Of a stretch of 64,000 nucleotides of DNA, positions 17,110 to 26,266 are shown piece after piece. A model generated the notes under the pieces. That model saw only the letters and a program-made list of their open reading frames with translations, searched no databases and was not told where the DNA came from. Position 1 is the stretch's first letter, and every line of letters starts with the position of its first letter. Made by a program: the position numbers and the translations under genes. Source of the stretch: Betaproteobacteria bacterium (GTDB lineage Bacteria; Pseudomonadota; Gammaproteobacteria; Burkholderiales; Burkholderiaceae); assembly GCA_009927445.1 (NCBI GenBank), contig RFMZ01000191.1, forward strand, positions 1 to 64,000, written 5' to 3'.

Positions 17110-18174
17110 TTATTCAGCCAATTTAATGCTTAAGGCTTGGATCAGTGGTGTTAATTTATTGATTTCATGTTTAATGAAGTCCGTTGCTTTCGTATCTGTA
17201 ATATCAACCGTTGGTTGAATCGATAAAGAATTGAGTTTTTCGATCATTACCGGATCGGAGAGGGCTTTATTTGATGCAATAGTTAGCTCAGTCATTATAT
17301 TGCTGGGTAGCCCAATGGGTGCCATGATGACATACCAAGCCATTGTTTCAAAATTCTTTAAGCCGAGAGCTTCATTCACTGTTGGAATATCTGGGGCAAT
17401 CAAAAGGCGCTTACTTGATCCAAGTCCTAGGATACGTATTTTGCCAGCGCGGTGTTGATGAATTAAAACACTTAATGTATCCGCAGTCATACTGACTTCG
17501 CCGGCCATCAGAGCAGGTAAGGACTGGCCGCTCCCCCGATAGGGGATATGTTGGATAGGAAGATTTCCATTAGCCAACTTGAGTTGTTCCCCAGCTATAT
17601 GAAGGAAAGTTCCTTCGCCTGCTGAGCCGTATTGGTATTTAGTAGGGTTACTTCGGACGAGTTGGACAAATTCTTTCAGCGTATTGGGCATCGATGGGTG
17701 AACCGCAAAACCGACAGGTGCTTCGCCGATCATCGCGATATGACTAAAATCTTTTACAGCATCGTACTGTGGTTTACTATTTAAAAGATTGTATAGACCA
17801 TGGGTAGAAATGGTTCCAAACAAGAGCGTATAGCCATCTGGTTTACTACGTTTTACTTCTGCGGAGCCAATTGCACCTGCTGCCCCACCTTTATTTTCAG
17901 CAACTACGGGATTATTCAGTGCGATTGACATGGACTGCGCATATTGTCTGCCAAATAAGTCAGTAGGGCCGCCTGGGGGAAATGGAATAATGAGTTTAAT
18001 TGGCCGATTCGGATATGGTTGCGCCTGGGCGATAGAAAAACAGGATGTGACAAATATGAGTAAGGGTAGCCCAGCTTGAAGAAGTTTACACAGGCGGCTG
18101 GAAACTCGATTTAAAAATAAATGAGGCGTGAAAAGATTACATGCACTAAATGGGAGTCGAAAATTTTTGTTCAT
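17110..18174 (-). CDS. Bug/TctC binding protein
   Basis: This is the longest Bug protein here, with 354 residues. It has an extended basic N-region before the hydrophobic core 'LLQAGLPLLIFVTSCFSIAQA'. GGAGG six bases upstream of the ATG supports this start, so the long signal is probably real. The mature protein has 'IKLIIPFPPGGPTDLFGRQY', 'ENKGGAAGAIGSAEVKRSKP' and 'QHIPYRGSGQSLPALMAGE', in which the usual YKG is YRG. It is transcribed away from the HisD-family dehydrogenase, and their shared 190-base region holds palindromes, so binding protein and enzymes may be co-regulated. Confidence 0.87.
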   Translation of the reverse strand: MNKNFRLPFSACNLFTPHLFLNRVSSRLCKLLQAGLPLLIFVTSCFSIAQAQPYPNRPIKLIIPFPPGGPTDLFGRQYAQSMSIALNNPVVAENKGGAAGAIGSAEVKRSKPDGYTLLFGTISTHGLYNLLNSKPQYDAVKDFSHIAMIGEAPVGFAVHPSMPNTLKEFVQLVRSNPTKYQYGSAGEGTFLHIAGEQLKLANGNLPIQHIPYRGSGQSLPALMAGEVSMTADTLSVLIHQHRAGKIRILGLGSSKRLLIAPDIPTVNEALGLKNFETMAWYVIMAPIGLPSNIMTELTIASNKALSDPVMIEKLNSLSIQPTVDITDTKATDFIKHEINKLTPLIQALSIKLAE

Positions 18175-18228
18175 ATAGCCTCCATGGAATATATTTTTAG
18201 ACCATTTCTACTACCTATTACTTGCTTA

Positions 18229-18243
18229 GTCAATCAAATTGAC
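18229..18243. promoter_or_regulatory. Palindromic operator candidate
   Basis: GTCAAT-caa-ATTGAC is a perfect inverted repeat with 6-base arms in the divergent region between the Bug gene and the HisD-family gene. No regulator gene is adjacent. Function as an operator is inferred from symmetry and position. Confidence 0.35.
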
Positions 18244-18250
18244 TTAATTT

Positions 18251-18262
18251 AGCAGTAAATAC
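18251..18262. promoter_or_regulatory. AGCAGTAAATAC motif, shared with 43.9 kb
   Basis: This 12-base word recurs exactly at 43879-43890, inside the perfect palindrome upstream of the ThDP-enzyme gene. Both copies are intergenic and upstream of catabolic genes next to Bug genes. A common regulator is a guess. Confidence 0.3.
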
Positions 18263-18364
18263 AGTTTATTGAGGATTTTGATTATCATAGAAGCTTACAA
18301 TGCCGGTGGGCATCGTTTTTAAATTTGTTAGGATAGTAAGATTTAGTAGGTACAAGGAGATGAG

Positions 18365-19684
18365 ATGATTCGGTATTTAAAACGTGGTAAAGACATTGGT
18401 ATCAAGGCGCAAGATGACGCGAAGGTAAAAATAACTGTCGAAAATATTATTCAAGATATTGAATCCCGAGGCGATAGTGCCGTAGTTGAATATAGTAAAA
18501 AATTTGATAACTGGGATCCGGTCGATTTTCGGTTATCGCAGGCAGACATTGAAAAAGCGCGTAAAGCTCTAACAGAGCGAGAGATTGCAGATATTACGTT
18601 TGCCCAAAAGCAAGTCCGAAATTTTGCACAAATTCAACGCAACTCGATGCAAGATGTTGAAGTAGAAACCTATCCAGGAGTCGTGCTTGGGCATAAGCAT
18701 ATCCCTGTTAATGCTGTTGGCTGCTATATTCCAGGAGGTAAATACCCACTTTTAGCTTCGGCTCATATGAGCGTATTAACGGCAAAGGTAGCGGGTGTTA
18801 AGCGAGTAATATCCACTGCGCCACCATATCAAGGGACACCCCATCCCGCCATTGTGACGGCGATGTCAATGGCTGGGGCAGATGAGATTTATGTTTTAGG
18901 GGGTATTCAAGCGGTTGTAGCGATGGCTGTTGGCACACCGAGTATTGCGCCAGTTGACATGCTAGTCGGACCAGGCAATCAATACGTCGCAGAAGCTAAA
19001 AGACAACTGTATGGCCGCGTTGGCATTGATCTCTTTGCAGGCCCCACTGAAACCCTGATTATTGCTGATGAAACAGTCGATGCAGAAATTTGCGCAGTCG
19101 ACTTACTAGGACAAGCTGAGCATGGTCCGACATCCCCAGCTATCTTGTTAACCAACAGTGAGGCTCTAGCAAAAGCGACCATGCAAGAGGTTGAGCGGCA
19201 ATTAACGATATTACCAACAGCGCACATTGCAAAAGAGAGTTGGGCTACTTATGGTGAGGTTATTGTTTGTGACACTTATGAAGAAATGTTACACAAAGCG
19301 GATGAGTTAGCTTTTGAGCATGTGCAAGTGATGACTAAAGATCCAGATTATTTTTTAAATAATATGACTAATTTTGGTGCCTTATTCTTAGGACCTCGGA
19401 CAAATGTGAGCTTTGGCGATAAGGTAATTGGCACGAATCATACCTTACCAACAAACCGAAATGCCCGGTATACCGGTGGTTTATGGGTTGGTAAATTTTT
19501 AAAAACATGTACATATCAACGTGTTTTAACCGATGAAGCGAGTGCTTTAATGGGTGAATATTGTTCCCGTTTATGCCATATGGAGAACTTTGCTGGTCAT
19601 GGTGAGCAAGCAAATATTCGGGTCAGACGATATGGTAAACGTGCCGAAGTACCTTGGTATCAACCCATACCGGCTTTGGAGTAA
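18365..19684 (+). CDS. Histidinol-dehydrogenase-family enzyme, probably catabolic (HpsN-like)
   Basis: The 439-residue protein has the HisD fold with the zinc ligands retained: '[15 protein letters not shown]' (Gln, His), '[15 protein letters not shown]' (Asp) and '[11 protein letters not shown]' (His). The catalytic Glu-His pair is present in 'AFEHVQVM'. HisD oxidises an alcohol twice to a carboxylate with NAD. This copy is not among histidine genes: it lies opposite a Bug binding protein and is followed by an SDR. HisD paralogs in that setting include sulfopropanediol 3-dehydrogenase (HpsN), which makes sulfolactate from dihydroxypropanesulfonate. I regard a related alcohol-to-acid oxidation as likely, but the substrate is not proven. 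AAGGAGATGAG precedes the ATG. Confidence 0.8.
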   Translation: MIRYLKRGKDIGIKAQDDAKVKITVENIIQDIESRGDSAVVEYSKKFDNWDPVDFRLSQADIEKARKALTEREIADITFAQKQVRNFAQIQRNSMQDVEVETYPGVVLGHKHIPVNAVGCYIPGGKYPLLASAHMSVLTAKVAGVKRVISTAPPYQGTPHPAIVTAMSMAGADEIYVLGGIQAVVAMAVGTPSIAPVDMLVGPGNQYVAEAKRQLYGRVGIDLFAGPTETLIIADETVDAEICAVDLLGQAEHGPTSPAILLTNSEALAKATMQEVERQLTILPTAHIAKESWATYGEVIVCDTYEEMLHKADELAFEHVQVMTKDPDYFLNNMTNFGALFLGPRTNVSFGDKVIGTNHTLPTNRNARYTGGLWVGKFLKTCTYQRVLTDEASALMGEYCSRLCHMENFAGHGEQANIRVRRYGKRAEVPWYQPIPALE

Positions 19685-19686
19685 GG

Positions 19687-20445
19687 ATGCTAAGTGCGCC
19701 TAATTTTCGTTTAGATGGCAAACGTGCTTTAGTCACGGGGGGTAGTCGCGGAATTGGTTTTGCCTCTGGGCTTGCCCTAGCGCAAGCTGGGGCAGCAGTA
19801 ACATTAGTCGCTCGTGACTTAATCAAATTAGAATTAGCAGCTGAGGAATTTTCTCAACTTGGATTTAATTGTGCAATTCTTCAATTGGACGTTACAGACT
19901 CGGTTGCTGTGCGCCAAGTCATTCAGCAAGCTGAACCATTTCAGATTTTAGTGAATAATGCTGGCATGAATCGTCCCATGCCTTTGATTGAATTAAAAGA
20001 TGATGACATCGATGCTGTTTTTGATTTAAATGTGAAGGCGGCCTTTTATGTGACTCGTGAGGTCACCAAGCGAATGCTTGCAACGCAGCAAGCTGGTTCG
20101 ATCATTAATGTATCCTCACAAATGGGTTTAGTAGGCAGTCCTCGAAGAACTCTATATTGTGCAAGTAAGCATGCCCTAGAGGGGATGACTAAATCCTTGG
20201 CTTGGGAGCTTGGTCCTGCCAATATTCGAGTGAATACAATTTGTCCCACCTTTATAGAGACGGACATGACAGCGGTCATGTTTGCAGACCAAGAATTCAA
20301 GGCTTGGGTATTACAAAAGATTGCTCTTGGGAGGCTTGGAAGGCCTGACGAGATTATGGGGGCGATAGTATTTTTAGCAAGCGAGGCGTCAAGCTTGATT
20401 ACTGGGAGCGCGTTAATGCTGGACGGTGGTTGGACAGCAGTTTAA
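19687..20445 (+). CDS. SDR-family oxidoreductase
   Basis: This classical short-chain dehydrogenase has 252 residues when started at the ATG at 19687, two bases after the HisD-family stop. The track start (19654) would overlap the previous gene. Cofactor site 'VTGGSRGIGFASG', structural 'VNNAGMNRPMP', catalytic Ser in 'INVSSQMG' and 'YCASK' (Tyr, Lys) are all present. The C terminus 'SSLITGSALMLDGGW' is typical. The tight spacing makes an operon with the upstream dehydrogenase near certain. In hpsNO-type loci an SDR interconverts diol and ketone forms, and a similar role is inferred here. Confidence 0.85.
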   Translation: MLSAPNFRLDGKRALVTGGSRGIGFASGLALAQAGAAVTLVARDLIKLELAAEEFSQLGFNCAILQLDVTDSVAVRQVIQQAEPFQILVNNAGMNRPMPLIELKDDDIDAVFDLNVKAAFYVTREVTKRMLATQQAGSIINVSSQMGLVGSPRRTLYCASKHALEGMTKSLAWELGPANIRVNTICPTFIETDMTAVMFADQEFKAWVLQKIALGRLGRPDEIMGAIVFLASEASSLITGSALMLDGGWTAV

Positions 20446-20574
20446 TCACCACCATGATCTAGTAAAGCTTCGACATGCGAGGTAAAGAACTCGCCAAGCA
20501 CATCAGCCACGCATGTTTACTGCAATAGTTCTGCTGTAAAGATGAGTTGAAAAAGAATTGCCCAGGCGATAATT

Positions 20575-21432
20575 TTATCTACGAACGCCGTTTAAAGAGT
20601 TCCAAGAGCTTATGCCACCTTTTTCTTCACCTTTCAATTGTGAACCTTCGACGACTGCATTGATAGAGCGGTACATTTTATCTTTATCGAAGTATCCAAA
20701 ACGTAGTTGATTACCTTCCAGCGTTGGGCTAATCAAGATATGTGAATCTTTACCGACGGTAATGCTACCCCCCAGTTTTTGGAAGCGCTGGACAAGATTG
20801 AGAGTTACTTTTGAGACGGGATCTTTCTTATCAATGAGCCATTCGCCAGCCACGTCAGCCGGTACAATCCAGTGGTAAATTTTCGCCCGTGAGTCCATCT
20901 CTTTATCAGGCTCCCATTCGCCCATATTAAAGGCATGGGCAACAATTCGAGTACCTGGTTTCATTTTGAGTAAAGTTGGGCGAAGTTGCAGATTTAAATC
21001 AGGCAATAAGTAGAGTGTGACAACATCTGCTTTGCTAAAGTCTTCAACAAAAATATCTCCATGAATAATTTTGACTAGATCAGCTACACCAGCTTTTTGA
21101 GCATTACGCTGGGCTAATTTAGCCATATCTTCATTAAATTCAATCCCAACAGCTTTAGCGCCAAATTCTTTTGCAGCGGCAATAGCGATTTTTCCATCCC
21201 CAGCACCAAGGTCATAAACCAAGTCTTTTGAAGTAACTTTTGCAATTTTGAGCATATCGGTAACCATCTCACTTGCAGTCGGAATCCAGATCACGTCCTT
21301 GCCACTTTGCCCCCACTTGGGTTGATACTGCTCATCACCTAGATTAGAAAACTGGTTTTGCGCAAGGCTAGGTAGAGCGATACTAAGCGAGCACAGCATA
21401 GATAGAAAACAGATACGATTAAATAGTTTCAT
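20575..21432 (-). CDS. Exported SAM-dependent methyltransferase-like protein
   Basis: The ATG at 21432 gives a 285-residue protein with a clear Sec signal, 'FNRICFLSMLCSLSIALPSLAQ'. The mature part has a class I methyltransferase core with 'VYDLGAGDGKIAIAAAKEFG' (motif I), the acidic 'VGIEFNEDM' and 'IHGDIFVEDF'. The fold resembles the DOT1-like group. After it comes a C-terminal beta-rich domain ('GSITVGKDSHILISPTLEGN'). A methyltransferase directed to the periplasm is odd because SAM is cytosolic. The 25 upstream residues of the track ORF look like untranslated leader. It is an isolated gene, convergent with the SDR. Confidence 0.7.
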   Translation of the reverse strand: MKLFNRICFLSMLCSLSIALPSLAQNQFSNLGDEQYQPKWGQSGKDVIWIPTASEMVTDMLKIAKVTSKDLVYDLGAGDGKIAIAAAKEFGAKAVGIEFNEDMAKLAQRNAQKAGVADLVKIIHGDIFVEDFSKADVVTLYLLPDLNLQLRPTLLKMKPGTRIVAHAFNMGEWEPDKEMDSRAKIYHWIVPADVAGEWLIDKKDPVSKVTLNLVQRFQKLGGSITVGKDSHILISPTLEGNQLRFGYFDKDKMYRSINAVVEGSQLKGEEKGGISSWNSLNGVRR

Positions 21433-21590
21433 AAATAGGTCATCAAATGAAAAAGTGTATGGATAGAAATTGTAACAATTGTTGTGCTCAGGATAAAAAT
21501 ACTTCAATAATCATTTTTTAAAAATGGCAGAAGGATAGTGACATAATATGATGGACTTTGACTACAAAAATTAATTATAAAAGACAAATT

Positions 21591-23273
21591 ATGCATAAAT
21601 TTTATGACTACATCATCGTTGGTGCTGGAGTTGCAGGATGTGTATTAGCAACTCGGTTAACGGCCCAGGCTAAAACAGTTCTATTAATTGAGGCGGGTAA
21701 GGATACCTTACCCGGTCAGGAGCCAGCCGATATTTTAGATAGCTACCCAACCTCCTATTACAACAAATCTTATACCTGGCCAGGCTTAAAAGCTGCTTGG
21801 AAAAAAACAAATCAGGGTACGAGTCATTTTCCTCAAGGCCGGGTGATGGGAGGTGGTGGATCTGTCATGGGTATGGTTTCATTACGTGGAACTCCTGAGG
21901 ACTATTCTGAATGGGTCAAGCAAGGTGCGATAGGGTGGTCATGGGAAGATGTTTTACCTTTTTACTGTAAGCTTGAGCAGGATTTAAATTTTCAGAATGC
22001 GTGGCATGGTCAAACGGGACCAATTCCGATTCGTCGCTTAGAGCGTGCGCAGTGGCAACCTTTAACAAAAGCAATTAGTGCGTATGCCGGTTCCATAGAT
22101 ATGCCATATATTGCTGACATGAATGGTGATTTTCGAGATGGTTTTGGATCTGTTCCGATGTGCAATACGCCAACGCGAAGAGCTTCAACGGCGCTTTGTT
22201 ACTTAACTGCACAAGTTCGAACTCGGTCTAACTTGACGATGGTTCATGAGGCCTTAGTGGAGCATATTATTTTTGAAGGATCAAAAGCTGTTGGGGTGCA
22301 CGTAAAGACGAAAACTGGCCTAGAAGACTATTATGGAGCCGAGATTATTATCAGTGGGGGAGGTATTTTTAGCCCCAGTTTGTTAATGCGGTCCGGTATC
22401 GGTGATGCCCAGTTATTACAACAATTACAAATTCCGGTGTTAGTAAACCGTAAGGGCGTTGGCCGTAATTTACAAAATCATCCTATTTTATTTATTGGCT
22501 TTCATTTAAAGAAGCATGCCAGACAGTCTCTGGAGTTAAGGACTCATCCGAGTGCAAGCATGCGGTATTCTTCGAAGTTACCGGGTACTGCGCCAGGCGA
22601 TTTATACATCAATATTCAGAGTAAAACTTCATGGAATGCGATGGGGCAGCAAATTGGTAATTTAGCCCCTTGTCTTTTAAGGCCCAAATCAGTGGGCCAT
22701 GTGAAGATAAAAAGTTCTCAGGCAGAGATTGCACCCGAGATTGAGTTTAATTTTTTAAGCGAAGAAATTGATTTACAACGGATGATGATGGTCTTTACCC
22801 AAGCAGTGCATATTTTAGAGGATCAGTCTGTTAAATCATTATGTGGGACGCCGTTTCCTGTGCGCTTTTCTGACCGCTTGCGCCTCTTAAATGAATACAC
22901 GCCACAAAACGCTCGAAAGGCCAATGTCCTAGCTACCTTACTCAACTTGTTTCCTGGGATCAGTGATTTTGTTCTTAGTACCTTGACTGGCGATCGACTG
23001 GATTTATCTGCGCTTGTTAAAAATCCCCAAGACCTGGCTGAGCATGTGCGGTCGAATATTGCCGGTATGTTTCATCCTGTTGGGAGTTGTCGAATGGGTT
23101 TTGAATCAGACCCTGGAGCGGTAGTAGATAATCAGTGTTGCGTTTATGGGGTGCAAAATTTACGCGTGATAGACGCCTCGGTAATGCCTAATTTAATGGC
23201 TGGAAATACCAATATTCCAACGATTATGGTAGCAGAGAAGATGGCTGATGCACTCTTAAATAGTTCGGTCTAG
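21591..23273 (+). CDS. GMC-family FAD oxidoreductase
   Basis: This glucose-methanol-choline family flavoprotein has 560 residues from the ATG at 21591 and no signal peptide. The ADP-binding motif is 'YIIVGAGVAGCVLATRL', with the second FAD contact 'GRVMGGGGSVMGMVSLRG'. 'IISGGGIFSPSLLMRSGIG' is the PROSITE-type GMC signature 2, and 'MFHPVGSCRMG' carries the catalytic His. 'GNTNIPTIMVAEKMAD' closes the C terminus. Family members oxidise alcohols to aldehydes or ketones and pass electrons to oxygen or a quinone. The neighbouring Bug gene is convergent, so a shared substrate is only possible. The choline or aryl-alcohol subtype cannot be chosen by eye. Confidence 0.85.
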   Translation: MHKFYDYIIVGAGVAGCVLATRLTAQAKTVLLIEAGKDTLPGQEPADILDSYPTSYYNKSYTWPGLKAAWKKTNQGTSHFPQGRVMGGGGSVMGMVSLRGTPEDYSEWVKQGAIGWSWEDVLPFYCKLEQDLNFQNAWHGQTGPIPIRRLERAQWQPLTKAISAYAGSIDMPYIADMNGDFRDGFGSVPMCNTPTRRASTALCYLTAQVRTRSNLTMVHEALVEHIIFEGSKAVGVHVKTKTGLEDYYGAEIIISGGGIFSPSLLMRSGIGDAQLLQQLQIPVLVNRKGVGRNLQNHPILFIGFHLKKHARQSLELRTHPSASMRYSSKLPGTAPGDLYINIQSKTSWNAMGQQIGNLAPCLLRPKSVGHVKIKSSQAEIAPEIEFNFLSEEIDLQRMMMVFTQAVHILEDQSVKSLCGTPFPVRFSDRLRLLNEYTPQNARKANVLATLLNLFPGISDFVLSTLTGDRLDLSALVKNPQDLAEHVRSNIAGMFHPVGSCRMGFESDPGAVVDNQCCVYGVQNLRVIDASVMPNLMAGNTNIPTIMVAEKMADALLNSSV

Positions 23274-23296
23274 CAGCCTCACTAGGTGGCCGCTAG
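23270..23296. terminator. Hairpin between convergent GMC and Bug genes
   Basis: CTAGCAGCC and GGCCGCTAG pair with one mismatch around a nine-base loop. The hairpin overlaps the GMC stop codon and lies between convergent genes. No T-tract follows. Confidence 0.35.
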
Positions 23297-23314
23297 TTAA
23301 ACAAGTGCTGGCAA

Positions 23315-24307
23315 TTAATTAGATTCTTTGAGCAGACCTGCTTTAGCCATAATTTCTTTGACCACTTCGCGCCGCTTTTCCATTGTAGGAATAATTTTTT
23401 CTGGTGCGATATAGTCCGGTCGCGCATCCCGCTCTTGGGCAAATTTAATAAATTCTGGTTCCTTTGCAGCTTGTTCAACTGCCAGGGCAATTTTGGCAGC
23501 AATATCTTTAGGCATACTCGGCGGGCCGATAATAAGATTGGTTGATTCCCAGCTCACTGGATAGCCAAGTTCTTTTACGGTAGGAAGTTTATCGTAGGGG
23601 GGCGGAGCTCTGTTTTCAGAAAGTGCCGCTAAAAAGCGGACTTGTCCACCGTCCAAAAGTGCTTTAGAAGAAGCAAGACCTGCTACGCCGACTTCAGCAT
23701 GACCACCGGCGACCAAAAGTGCTACATTGGCACCTGCGCCAGTGACCGGAATACTTGCCATACTTAAATTAGTACCTGTTAAGAAAGTTTGGGCACCGAC
23801 CCACCAGCTTTGGCCAACTCCAGCGGTAGCAAGATTCACTTTACCAGGGTTCGCTTTTGAATAAGCAATCGCTTCTTGAATCGTATTGAATTTTAGGTTA
23901 CTTTTATTCGATCCAATGAGAATTGGAAAGAATGTTGCAAAGGCTCCGAGATGGGTAAAGTTGTTATAGTCTATGGGGGATACGCCTTGGAGTTTGTTTG
24001 TAATAATCGTTGCCGAGGCCCAGCCAAGAGTGTAACCATCAGGTTTTGCTTGATGAATTTCTCGGTAGCCAATTGAGCTACCTGCTCCAGGCTTATTGAT
24101 GACAGTAATTGGTTGGCCGAGTATACGAGCGACGCGGTCCATGAGTGGGCGACCTAATACATCACCATCGGCCCCAGCCTCGACTGCCATGATAAAAGTA
24201 ATGGGTTTAGAGGGGTATTTATCTTGGGTAAACCCTCCACTTGCAACTGTCATCGCAACGAGGACACTGATTGATTTAACCACGGAATAGATTAATTTGT
24301 TTGGCAT
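23315..24307 (-). CDS. Bug/TctC binding protein, IclR-linked
   Basis: The protein has 330 residues from the ATG at 24307, which GGAG precedes by six bases. The track start upstream overlaps the IclR gene. The signal is 'VVKSISVLVAMTVASGGFTQ'. The pocket strand is unusual, 'ITFIMAVEAGADGDVLGRPL', without the common PxxPGG loop. The partner segment 'TVINKPGAGSSIGYREIHQ' is conserved, and the YKGA motif is replaced by 'SIPVTGAGANVALLVAGG'. It lies 17 bases downstream of an IclR-family regulator on the same strand, so the regulator and binder are co-transcribed and the ligand may also be the inducer. Confidence 0.85.
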   Translation of the reverse strand: MPNKLIYSVVKSISVLVAMTVASGGFTQDKYPSKPITFIMAVEAGADGDVLGRPLMDRVARILGQPITVINKPGAGSSIGYREIHQAKPDGYTLGWASATIITNKLQGVSPIDYNNFTHLGAFATFFPILIGSNKSNLKFNTIQEAIAYSKANPGKVNLATAGVGQSWWVGAQTFLTGTNLSMASIPVTGAGANVALLVAGGHAEVGVAGLASSKALLDGGQVRFLAALSENRAPPPYDKLPTVKELGYPVSWESTNLIIGPPSMPKDIAAKIALAVEQAAKEPEFIKFAQERDARPDYIAPEKIIPTMEKRREVVKEIMAKAGLLKESN

Positions 24308-24324
24308 ACTTGGCTCCTTTTTTT

Positions 24325-25086
24325 TCATATTGTTTGTAATTCATAGTCTACTTTTTTTGCTGCTGTAATTAATGATTCTCTACAAAGTCTCTCAAGATTT
24401 GCATGAAAGCGCACTTCTGGAACAACGATACTGAGTGCTCCTATGGGTGCTTGATCTTCCCGCAAGATCGGAATTGCCAGAGCAATAACACCAACAGAAT
24501 TTTCGCCATACGAGATTGTGACATTGTTTGTAGTATCCACCATAATTTTTTTACGTATCGCTGCCTCCGTAGTTGCAGTCTGGTTCGTAAGCGCTTTGAG
24601 GGGCGTTTTTTTAAAGTAAGTCACTTTTTCAGATTCGGATAAGCAGTTGAGAATTGCTTTACCAGCAGCCGCTGCGTAGAGGGTAAATTGCACGTTTGGG
24701 GTCATCCGATAACTCAGGGGGTAACTTGCTTCTTCCCCGAGGACTCGTTCAATATGGTCCCCTTTAAAGAGATAAAAAGCTGAGGCTTCTTTGGTTTTTT
24801 CGGTAAGCCATCCAAGCTGGATTTTAGCTATTTTTAATATATTTTTTGCTGTTTTACCCTGCTTACTTAAAGCAAAAAATGCTGCCCCTAAGTGGTAGGT
24901 GTTGGCGCTGAGATTTTTTTCTAAGTAGTTACGATTAACTAAATTTTTTAATAAGGCAGATAAGCTACTTTTGGGAATGTCTAAGGTATATGCAATTTCA
25001 GAATGTGACGCAGAGTTACCGCGCCGGCATAAGAGTTCGAGAACATCAAGAACGCGATCAGCTGATTTGATGGCTGCATCCGTCAT
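24325..25086 (-). CDS. IclR-family transcriptional regulator
   Basis: The 253-residue protein has the IclR winged helix-turn-helix at the N terminus ('RVLDVLELLCRRGNSASHSE' to 'DIPKSSLSALLKNLVNRNYL', residues about 10-60). An effector domain follows, with 'YAAAAGKAILNCL' and the closing 'GALSIVVPEVRF', both typical. IclR regulators bind small organic acids. This one is co-oriented with the Bug gene at 23315 and divergent from the nine-gene operon beginning at 25257. The 170-base intergenic region contains a palindrome (25156-25173) of the kind IclR proteins bind, so it is the likely switch for both sides. Confidence 0.88.
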   Translation of the reverse strand: MTDAAIKSADRVLDVLELLCRRGNSASHSEIAYTLDIPKSSLSALLKNLVNRNYLEKNLSANTYHLGAAFFALSKQGKTAKNILKIAKIQLGWLTEKTKEASAFYLFKGDHIERVLGEEASYPLSYRMTPNVQFTLYAAAAGKAILNCLSESEKVTYFKKTPLKALTNQTATTEAAIRKKIMVDTTNNVTISYGENSVGVIALAIPILREDQAPIGALSIVVPEVRFHANLERLCRESLITAAKKVDYELQTI

Positions 25087-25155
25087 CTTCGAGGCATCTT
25101 TTTTAAAGATTTGATATATTTGACCATGGGATAGGGAAGTGCTAGAATATAAACA

Positions 25156-25173
25156 AGTTCATATGTGTGAACT
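25156..25173. promoter_or_regulatory. IclR-type operator candidate
   Basis: AGTTCA-tatgtg-TGAACT is a perfect inverted repeat with 6-base arms, 69 bases from the start of the iclR-like gene and 83 bases from the Bug gene start at 25257. IclR family sites are often of the GTTC/GAAC palindrome type, which supports the assignment. Confidence 0.5.
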
Positions 25174-25256
25174 ATCATAAATTAAAGTCACTCATAAATC
25201 AATCAAAACAATCGGTTTATTGCGAACATTGACTAGTACATGAAGGAGATAAATTG

Positions 25257-26216
25257 ATGCATCAAAAAATTGCACAGCTAATCATTTTTGGATTAATTAG
25301 CACTTTTTCAGCGCACGCGGCATATCCTGAAAACACCATGAATCTCGTTGTATCTTTCGCGCCTGGAGGAGCAACTGATATTACTGCCCGGATAGTAGCG
25401 GCAGCGATGTCTAAAAATATTGGTCAACAAATTGTAGTCGAAAATCGCCCTGGCGCAGGTGGTGCAGTGGCAGCGGGAATTGTACGAGCCAATAAGCCAA
25501 ACGGTTACACCTTAATGCTGACATCGAGCGTTTATGTAGTGACTCCCAGTTTAAAAAAGCCTTCTCCCTATGATCCTTTAAAAGATTTCATACCCATTTG
25601 CGAAATTGGCGATGCTCCAAACGTCATTGTTGTTAAAGCTGATTCGCCGATTAAAAATTTAAATGATCTGATTATGATGGCCCGTAAAGATCCAAAATTA
25701 GTTAGCTATGGCAGTCCTGGCCCAGGGACTACTCCGCATTTGGCTGGGGAAGTATTAAAGATTCGTGAAAATATCATGATGACCCATATTCCCTATAAGG
25801 GCGCGGGGCCGGCGATGACCGATTTGCTGGGTGGTCAAACACAAGTTCTTTTTGGTAGTTTAGCCTCCGTCATGGGACAAATTCAGGGTGGACTGGTTCG
25901 CCCTATTGCGCAAACTGGAGAACGTCGATGGCCTGATTTAGCCAATTTACCGACTTTGGCCGATTTGGGCATTAAGGACGCGGTTTCGAGTACTTTTCAG
26001 GCAATTTTTGTCAATGCTGGAACGCCACCGGAGATTGTTAATTATTTGTCTAAACAGTGTGTTGCCACAATCAAGCAGCCTGAGGTGGTGGAGAGTTTAA
26101 AGCAAGCCGGACTTGCTACAACAGCATTAGACTCGCAGGGTTTACGGGGGCGTATCATGCGCGAAGTCCCATATTGGGCAGACGTGATTGAAAAAGGTGG
26201 TATCAAAGGTGAGTAG
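25257..26216 (+). CDS. Bug/TctC binding protein, first gene of CoA-pathway operon
   Basis: The ATG at 25257 is preceded by GAAGGAGAT, giving 319 residues with signal 'IAQLIIFGLISTFSAHA'. Ligand-binding strands are 'NLVVSFAPGGATDITARIVA', 'VENRPGAGGAVAAGIV' and 'THIPYKGAGPAMTDLLGG'. It opens a run of co-directed genes (racemase, CitE-like lyase, acyl-CoA dehydrogenase, CoA-transferase, MaoC, hydroxyacid dehydrogenase, SDR, cupin), so its ligand is probably the carboxylate those enzymes degrade. An IclR regulator is divergent. Confidence 0.87.
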   Translation: MHQKIAQLIIFGLISTFSAHAAYPENTMNLVVSFAPGGATDITARIVAAAMSKNIGQQIVVENRPGAGGAVAAGIVRANKPNGYTLMLTSSVYVVTPSLKKPSPYDPLKDFIPICEIGDAPNVIVVKADSPIKNLNDLIMMARKDPKLVSYGSPGPGTTPHLAGEVLKIRENIMMTHIPYKGAGPAMTDLLGGQTQVLFGSLASVMGQIQGGLVRPIAQTGERRWPDLANLPTLADLGIKDAVSSTFQAIFVNAGTPPEIVNYLSKQCVATIKQPEVVESLKQAGLATTALDSQGLRGRIMREVPYWADVIEKGGIKGE

Positions 26217-26266
26217 AAATACTCGGTGTAGTTAAAAATAAACTGGCTACAGTTAAAGGGGGCATT

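Noticed and set aside
18365-19684. Annotation as biosynthetic hisD
   Set aside because: There are no other histidine genes nearby, and the context (Bug gene, SDR) is catabolic.
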